Of a stretch of DNA of 64,000 bases, positions 59,525 through 64,000 are shown piece after piece; the stretch's first letter is position 1, and every line of letters starts with the position of its first letter. The position numbers were made by a program, and so were the translations under genes. The notes under the pieces were generated by a model. That model had not been told where the DNA came from, searched no databases, and saw nothing but the letters and a program-made list of their open reading frames with translations. Source of the DNA: Clostridium sp. OS1-26 (GTDB taxonomy: Bacteria; Bacillota; Clostridia; Clostridiales; Clostridiaceae); assembly GCF_030915445.1 (NCBI RefSeq), contig NZ_CP133264.1, positions 3,629,208 to 3,693,207 on the forward strand. Reading direction: 5' to 3'.

Positions 59525-60184
59525 ATGGCAAATATATTAGCAATTGATGATGAAGAAGGAATTCTGGAACTGATAAAAACAGCATTGTCAAGAGAAGGAC
59601 ATCAAATCACCACGGTAAGTAACTGCTCTACATTTCCTGTGGAGCAGTGTTCACATTATGATTTAATCCTATTGGATGTTATGATGCCTGATATAGATGG
59701 ATTTACCCTATGCCGAAATATACGTGGCCTAGTAGATTGCCCTATTCTGTTTTTAACGGCCAAAACCATGGAAGAGGACATTATTAAGGGCCTTGGTATG
59801 GGTGGTGATGATTATATTACAAAACCCTTTGGACTGGGGGAGTTACGTTCAAGGGTGGCAGCCCATTTAAGAAGGGAGCAGAGAGAAAAACATCACAATT
59901 TCATTATATCTGGACTTAAGTTCAAGCTATCAGCAAAAGAGGTCTTCGCAGGAGAGGAGCTGATTCCTTTTACAAAGAGTGAATATGAAATTAGTGAATT
60001 TCTTGCTCTACATCATGGACAGGTATTTTCAAAAGAAAAAATATATGAGGCAGTGTTTGGTTTTGATAGAGAAAGTGACAGCTCAGCTATTGTGGAACAT
60101 ATAAAAAACATCAGGGCAAAGCTCGCAAAAGTAAATTGCTCGGCCATTGAAACGGTTTGGGGGATTGGGTATAAATGGATTTAA
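59525..60184 (+). CDS. OmpR-family response regulator, peptide-resistance type
   Basis: 219 residues, GAGGACGTGATAAG site. Receiver domain (1-120): acidic DDE (8-10), phosphoacceptor Asp in DLILLDVMMPD, Thr in LFLTAK, Lys in YITKPF. Winged-helix output domain (125-219; FTKSEYEISEFLALHHGQVFSKEKIYEAVFG...VWGIGYKW). Phosphorylated by the kinase overlapping it; likely activates the ABC genes upstream. Confidence 0.95.
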   Translation: MANILAIDDEEGILELIKTALSREGHQITTVSNCSTFPVEQCSHYDLILLDVMMPDIDGFTLCRNIRGLVDCPILFLTAKTMEEDIIKGLGMGGDDYITKPFGLGELRSRVAAHLRREQREKHHNFIISGLKFKLSAKEVFAGEELIPFTKSEYEISEFLALHHGQVFSKEKIYEAVFGFDRESDSSAIVEHIKNIRAKLAKVNCSAIETVWGIGYKWI

Positions 60185-61551
60185 AAGGTAAAAGAAGTCT
60201 TAGCAGCATATTTATCAGGTATATACTATATTTCATATTGGGAACAGTTCTGCTGCTATTTTTGGATATAATGATATTTTCACTTATGCTCAATAGCAAG
60301 ATAGTGCTGCCTGCCAATTATTTTGAACAGAAGATTGAAAACAGTCGTGATACTATCTTGAAAGCAGACATGGTAACAAAGGATATGATACCAGGGGGAT
60401 GCAGCTATGGAGTCTATAATGAATCAGGTAAGATGCTTTATGGCAATTTCGATAGTAAAGCATCACAAAATGCCTGGACTGCCATGGAGGGCAACCAAAA
60501 GAGCGCAGGGGGAAAAAACTATTATAAGGTATTTCATAGAGAGAATCAGATTTGCATTGTTGAATATTCTTTGATGGCACAGTTTAATCATCCATTATTA
60601 AGAAAATATTTTGTAAATCCAGAATTATTCATGGGCATTTTATTGATTTGCCTTTTTATAGGAGAAGTATTATTGTTGTCCGCTAGATTTGGCAGATATT
60701 TTTATAAAGAAATGAAGATTCTAATGAAGGCAACAGAGCAGATAAAAAATCAGAATCTAGACTTTCAACCTGAGCATTCCAACATTCGTGAAATTGAAGA
60801 AGTTATTGATTCTTTAAACCAAATGAAAAGCGCATTGAAGGATTCTTTAGAAAAACAATGGGGAATGGAAAAATCAAGGAAGAATCAAATCTCTGCACTA
60901 GCACATGATATTAAAACCCCTTTGACCATTATTAAAGGAAATGCAGAGTTAATTAAGGAAACCTGTAAGGATGCAGATCAGGTAAAATACAATGATTATA
61001 TTCTAAAAAGCGCAGATGAAATTCAACACTATTTAAAAATGCTTATGGATATGATAAAGTCAGAAGATACATTGATCCTAAAGCAAGTTAGGATAGAAAC
61101 TAAAGCATTTTTTCAAAAGCTTGTAGAGCAGGAAAAAGCTTTAGCCTCTGAAAAAAATCTTGAGCTTATAAATGAACAGGATAAAATACCGGAATTTTTC
61201 TATGGAGATGAGGAGCTTTTATATCGAGCTATCATGAATGTAATTGTAAATGCAGTTGAGTATTCTCCTAAAAATGGAAGGTTGCTTTTTAAAGTTGAAG
61301 GAACTGAAAAAAGTCTGCAGTTTTTGATTGCAGACAGTGGAAATGGATTTTCAAAAGAAGAATTAGAATCTGCAACAGAACAGTTTTATCGAGGAGATAA
61401 GAGTAGAAATTCTAGAAATCACTATGGAATAGGACTATCTATTACAAAATCATTTATAAAATTGCACCAGGGAGAAATAGAATTATCTAATTCTACAAAA
61501 ATGGGAGGTGCGCAGGTGGTATTAAAAATCCCATTAGACGCAAGAATATAA
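60175..61551 (+). CDS. Sensor histidine kinase, SpaK/CprK type
   Basis: 458 residues, overlaps the regulator by 10 bp. Two transmembrane helices (about 12-38 and 150-172) enclose a 110-residue extracellular sensor. HAMP-like linker, then HisKA with phospho-His in SALAHDIKTPLTIIKGNAEL (about residue 246), N box NVIVNAVEYSPKNG, G1 ADSGNGFSKEEL and G2 HYGIGLSITKSF. Detects antimicrobial peptides in related systems. Confidence 0.95.
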   Translation: MDLKGKRSLSSIFIRYILYFILGTVLLLFLDIMIFSLMLNSKIVLPANYFEQKIENSRDTILKADMVTKDMIPGGCSYGVYNESGKMLYGNFDSKASQNAWTAMEGNQKSAGGKNYYKVFHRENQICIVEYSLMAQFNHPLLRKYFVNPELFMGILLICLFIGEVLLLSARFGRYFYKEMKILMKATEQIKNQNLDFQPEHSNIREIEEVIDSLNQMKSALKDSLEKQWGMEKSRKNQISALAHDIKTPLTIIKGNAELIKETCKDADQVKYNDYILKSADEIQHYLKMLMDMIKSEDTLILKQVRIETKAFFQKLVEQEKALASEKNLELINEQDKIPEFFYGDEELLYRAIMNVIVNAVEYSPKNGRLLFKVEGTEKSLQFLIADSGNGFSKEELESATEQFYRGDKSRNSRNHYGIGLSITKSFIKLHQGEIELSNSTKMGGAQVVLKIPLDARI

Positions 61552-61608
61552 TAGATAGAATTCGAAGGCGGAATATGGAACTAATATAATAATCTAAGAG
61601 GGGAAATT

Positions 61609-62997
61609 ATGATAAATATAGATAATGAAAAAATATTAGATGTTCTTAAAAGACAAAAAGAATACTTCTATGAAGGGGAAACAAAAGATATTGATTTCAG
61701 GATAAGACAGCTTCAAAAACTTAAGGGAGCAGTTAAAGACAATGAAAAGCTTATAATGGAGGCATTATACAAAGATCTTCATAAGCCAGAGTTTGAAGCT
61801 TATGCCACTGAAATAGGATATATATATGATAGTATAGGCTACTTTATAAAAAACTTAAAAAAATGGGCAAAGGTAAGAAGAGTAAAAACTCCAACGGTAC
61901 ACTTTGGTTCAAGAAGTTATATATATGCGGAACCCTATGGATCGGTTTTGATAGTGGGGCCTTTTAATTATCCATTTCAATTAATATTAGAACCTTTAAT
62001 TGGAGCTATTTCTGCAGGGAACTGTGTAGTGATAAAACCATCTGAATATACAACAAATGTTTCGAAGATAGTATGCAAAATAATAAAGGAAAACTTTAAT
62101 GAAAAATATATAGAAGTTATAGAAGGGGGAAAAGAAGAAACTTCGATCTTAATTAATTCTCCCTTTGACTATATATTTTTTACAGGAAGTGTTGCCGTGG
62201 GAAAAGTAGTTATGGAAGCAGCAGCTAAAAATCTGGTGCCTGTTACTCTTGAACTAGGCGGTAAAAGTCCCACTATTGTCCATAAGGATGCAAATATAGA
62301 AAGTGCTTCAGAAAGAATAATTTGGGGAAAGTTTATGAATGTGGGGCAGACTTGTGTTGCTCCAGACTATCTGCTTGTTCATAAAGAAATTAAAGATCAA
62401 TTAGCCTCTAAACTTGTAGAAAAAATAAAAATATTCTATGGAAATAATCCTAAGACAAGTAAGGATTACGGGAGAATAGTCAATGAAAAGCAGCTCTCTA
62501 GAATTAAAGGATTAATTAATGAAGATAAGGTTATATTTGGTGGAGATTATGATGTAGAAGGATTATATATAGCTCCTACAATTATGAATAACGTAGCCTG
62601 GGAAGATAAAGTTATGGAAGAGGAAATCTTTGGACCAGTGCTGCCTATTTTAGAGTATGAAGATTTAAATGAAATTATAAATAAAATAAATAGCAGACCA
62701 AAGCCATTAGCCCTATATCTATTTACTGAAAGTAGAGAAGTTGAGAGAAAGGTTGTAGAAAACATTTCTTATGGCGGTGGATGTATTAATGATACAATGA
62801 CACATTTAGCAAGTCCATTTTTACCCTTTGGAGGAGTTGGAACTGCAGGGGTAGGTTCCTACCATGGACAAAGAAGCTTTAAAACTTTTTCTCATATGAA
62901 GAGTGTATTAAAGAAGAGTACCAGATTTAATTTGAAGTTTATTTTCCCTCCCTATACTAAGAAGAAGATGGCTATGCTTAGAAGAGTTATGAAATAG
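61609..62997 (+). CDS. Aldehyde dehydrogenase, class 3 / fatty-aldehyde type
   Basis: 462 residues, GAGGGGAAATT site. NAD(P) binding TGSVAVGKVV, general base Glu in LELGGKSPTIV, catalytic Cys in VGQTCVAPDYLL, and GPVLPILEYEDLNEII; C-terminal basic tail (IFPPYTKKKMAMLRRVMK). The FNYPFQLILEPLIGAISAGNCVVIKPSE block is typical of class 3 enzymes that oxidise medium-chain aldehydes to acids. Single-gene unit with a hairpin CACTAC/GTAGTG plus T run after it (63016-63052). Confidence 0.95.
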   Translation: MINIDNEKILDVLKRQKEYFYEGETKDIDFRIRQLQKLKGAVKDNEKLIMEALYKDLHKPEFEAYATEIGYIYDSIGYFIKNLKKWAKVRRVKTPTVHFGSRSYIYAEPYGSVLIVGPFNYPFQLILEPLIGAISAGNCVVIKPSEYTTNVSKIVCKIIKENFNEKYIEVIEGGKEETSILINSPFDYIFFTGSVAVGKVVMEAAAKNLVPVTLELGGKSPTIVHKDANIESASERIIWGKFMNVGQTCVAPDYLLVHKEIKDQLASKLVEKIKIFYGNNPKTSKDYGRIVNEKQLSRIKGLINEDKVIFGGDYDVEGLYIAPTIMNNVAWEDKVMEEEIFGPVLPILEYEDLNEIINKINSRPKPLALYLFTESREVERKVVENISYGGGCINDTMTHLASPFLPFGGVGTAGVGSYHGQRSFKTFSHMKSVLKKSTRFNLKFIFPPYTKKKMAMLRRVMK

Positions 62998-63015
62998 CAG
63001 AAAAGAAACAAGCAC

Positions 63016-63052
63016 TATCACTACATTTGTATTGGTAGTGTTTTATTTTTGA
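63016..63052 (+). terminator. Terminator of the aldehyde dehydrogenase gene
   Basis: ATCACTACA...TTGGTAGTG stem then TTTTATTTTTG. Confidence 0.75.
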
Positions 63053-63113
63053 TAAAGGTAAAAATAAGCTATAATATATATATACAGCATGAGTATTCTG
63101 GAGGGAAAAATAA

Positions 63114-64000
63114 ATGAGCATAGACAATTTAATTAAAAGGTTACAAAACATTATGAGACAAGATGCAGGAGTAGATGGAGATGCACAAAGAATAGGGCAG
63201 ATAGTGTGGATACTTTTTCTGAAAGTATATGATACTAAAGAAAAACTTTGGGAACTGCATGATGATTATGTTTCTATAATTCCAGAAGAGCTTAGATGGA
63301 GGAACTGGGCAGCCTGCAATAAAGATGGTGAAGCTATGACAGGAGATACGCTATTAGATTTTGTAAATGAACAGCTATTTCCTGTATTGAAGTCTTTAGA
63401 GGTAAATGAAACAACGGAAAAGAGAAGTGCAATAGTAAAGAATGTATTTGAAGGCGCTTATAATTATATGAAAAATGGAGTTCTTTTAAGACAGATTATA
63501 AATGCAGTAGATAAAATTGATTTTACAGAATATGAAGAAAGACATGCTTTTAATGATATTTATGAAACAATACTTAAAGACTTACAATCTGCAGGAAAAT
63601 CAGGAGAATTTTATACACCACGTGCTGTTACCGACTTTATAGCAGAAGTTCTTAAACCACAAATTGGAGAAAAGATAGCTGACTTTGCCTGTGGTACCGG
63701 TGGATTTTTGACTTCTGCATTACGTATACTAGAGAAACAAATAAAGACACCGCAAGATAGAGAACTAGTACAAAAAATATATATGGAATAGAAAAAAAGT
63801 CTCTTCCACATTTACTTTGTATGACAAATCTTCTGCTGCATGATATAGATGAGCCCAACATTGAACACAAGAACTCTTTGGAAAAAAACGTGAGAGATTA
63901 TAAAGAAGAAGATAAAGCAGATGTGATTATAATGAATCCTCCCTATGGAGGAACAGAAGAGGATGCAATAAAAATCAATTTTCCAGTGGAAATGCAGTCC
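63114..64000 (+). pseudogene. hsdM: Type I restriction-modification methylase subunit (HsdM), frameshifted, runs off the window
   Basis: GGAGGGAAAAATAA site. N-terminal HsdM domain (DNLIKRLQNIMRQDAGVDGDAQRIGQIVWILFLKVYD), SAGKSGEFYTPRAVTDFIAEVL and the SAM motif FACGTGGFL. The frame stops at 63789-63791 within an ATATATAT run (near 63778); another frame continues YGIEKKSLPHLLCMTNLLLHDIDEPN...IIMNPPYGGTEED, which carries the catalytic NPPY. The enzyme modifies adenine and needs HsdS; both would lie beyond the window. Confidence 0.85.

Overview
The window is AT-rich, densely coded DNA with strong GGAGG-type ribosome binding sites. Gene content typical of Clostridium sensu stricto includes clostridial ferredoxin, chemotaxis receptors, a cohesin/dockerin surface protein, a c-di-GMP-II riboswitch, a cobalamin riboswitch and a YmaF-like protein. 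It is chromosomal, with a large, decayed prophage-derived accessory region in the middle. No assignment below species-group level is justified.

Layout. (1) 1-5919 is ordinary chromosome: a ferredoxin / His-rich protein / ECF S-component / methyltransferase cluster, an orphan cobalamin riboswitch, small conserved proteins and a GNAT acetyltransferase. (2) 5920-5994 is tRNA-Glu(CTC), whose 3' end is an attachment site. A 35-bp exact copy lies at 21763-21797 and a degenerate copy at 51938-51970, so the interval reads as elements integrated in tandem. (3) 5996-21797 is element 1: broken tyrosine integrase, small phage genes, an ArpU/RinA-like regulator, an array of small RNA units, terminase and a portal cut off at a recombination junction. 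A block of leftward accessory genes follows (flavin reductase-like, HD, NUDIX, Big_2 surface protein, cupin, CMD). (4) 21798-51970 is element 2, a composite with a second broken integrase. It carries diverged copies of the same phage genes and RNA units, a second terminase pair, amidases, another accessory block, a SOS-type Y-family polymerase, chemotaxis receptors and a TPM-domain protein. (5) 52019-64000 is again chromosome-like: a strongly structured candidate RNA, an amino-acid permease, a c-di-GMP-II riboswitch ahead of a chemotaxis receptor, a Cpr/lantibiotic-resistance-type ABC transporter with two-component system, a fatty-aldehyde-type dehydrogenase, and a frameshifted type I methylase subunit running off the end.

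The most striking signal is a family of intergenic RNA units in both elements (11810-12258, 26942-27221, 30038-30189, 48831-48975, 50067-50206). Eight promoters share one geometry: two TGTAACAATT-like boxes starting exactly 22 bp apart, with TATAAT starting exactly 16 bp after the second box. Each is followed by a short variable RNA ending in the same kind of hairpin (GCACTGG..., usually GAAA loop) and a T run. Several variable parts expose C-rich stretches that match Shine-Dalgarno sequences. This looks like a regulon of tandem small RNAs under one activator that binds direct repeats; I cannot name a described family for it.

Many phage genes are broken by single-base changes (integrases, both large terminases, portal, ArpU copy 2, holin, amidase), so neither element is likely to be mobile. 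The small RNA units, secreted proteins and accessory genes look better preserved, which suggests they, not the phage functions, are what is being kept.
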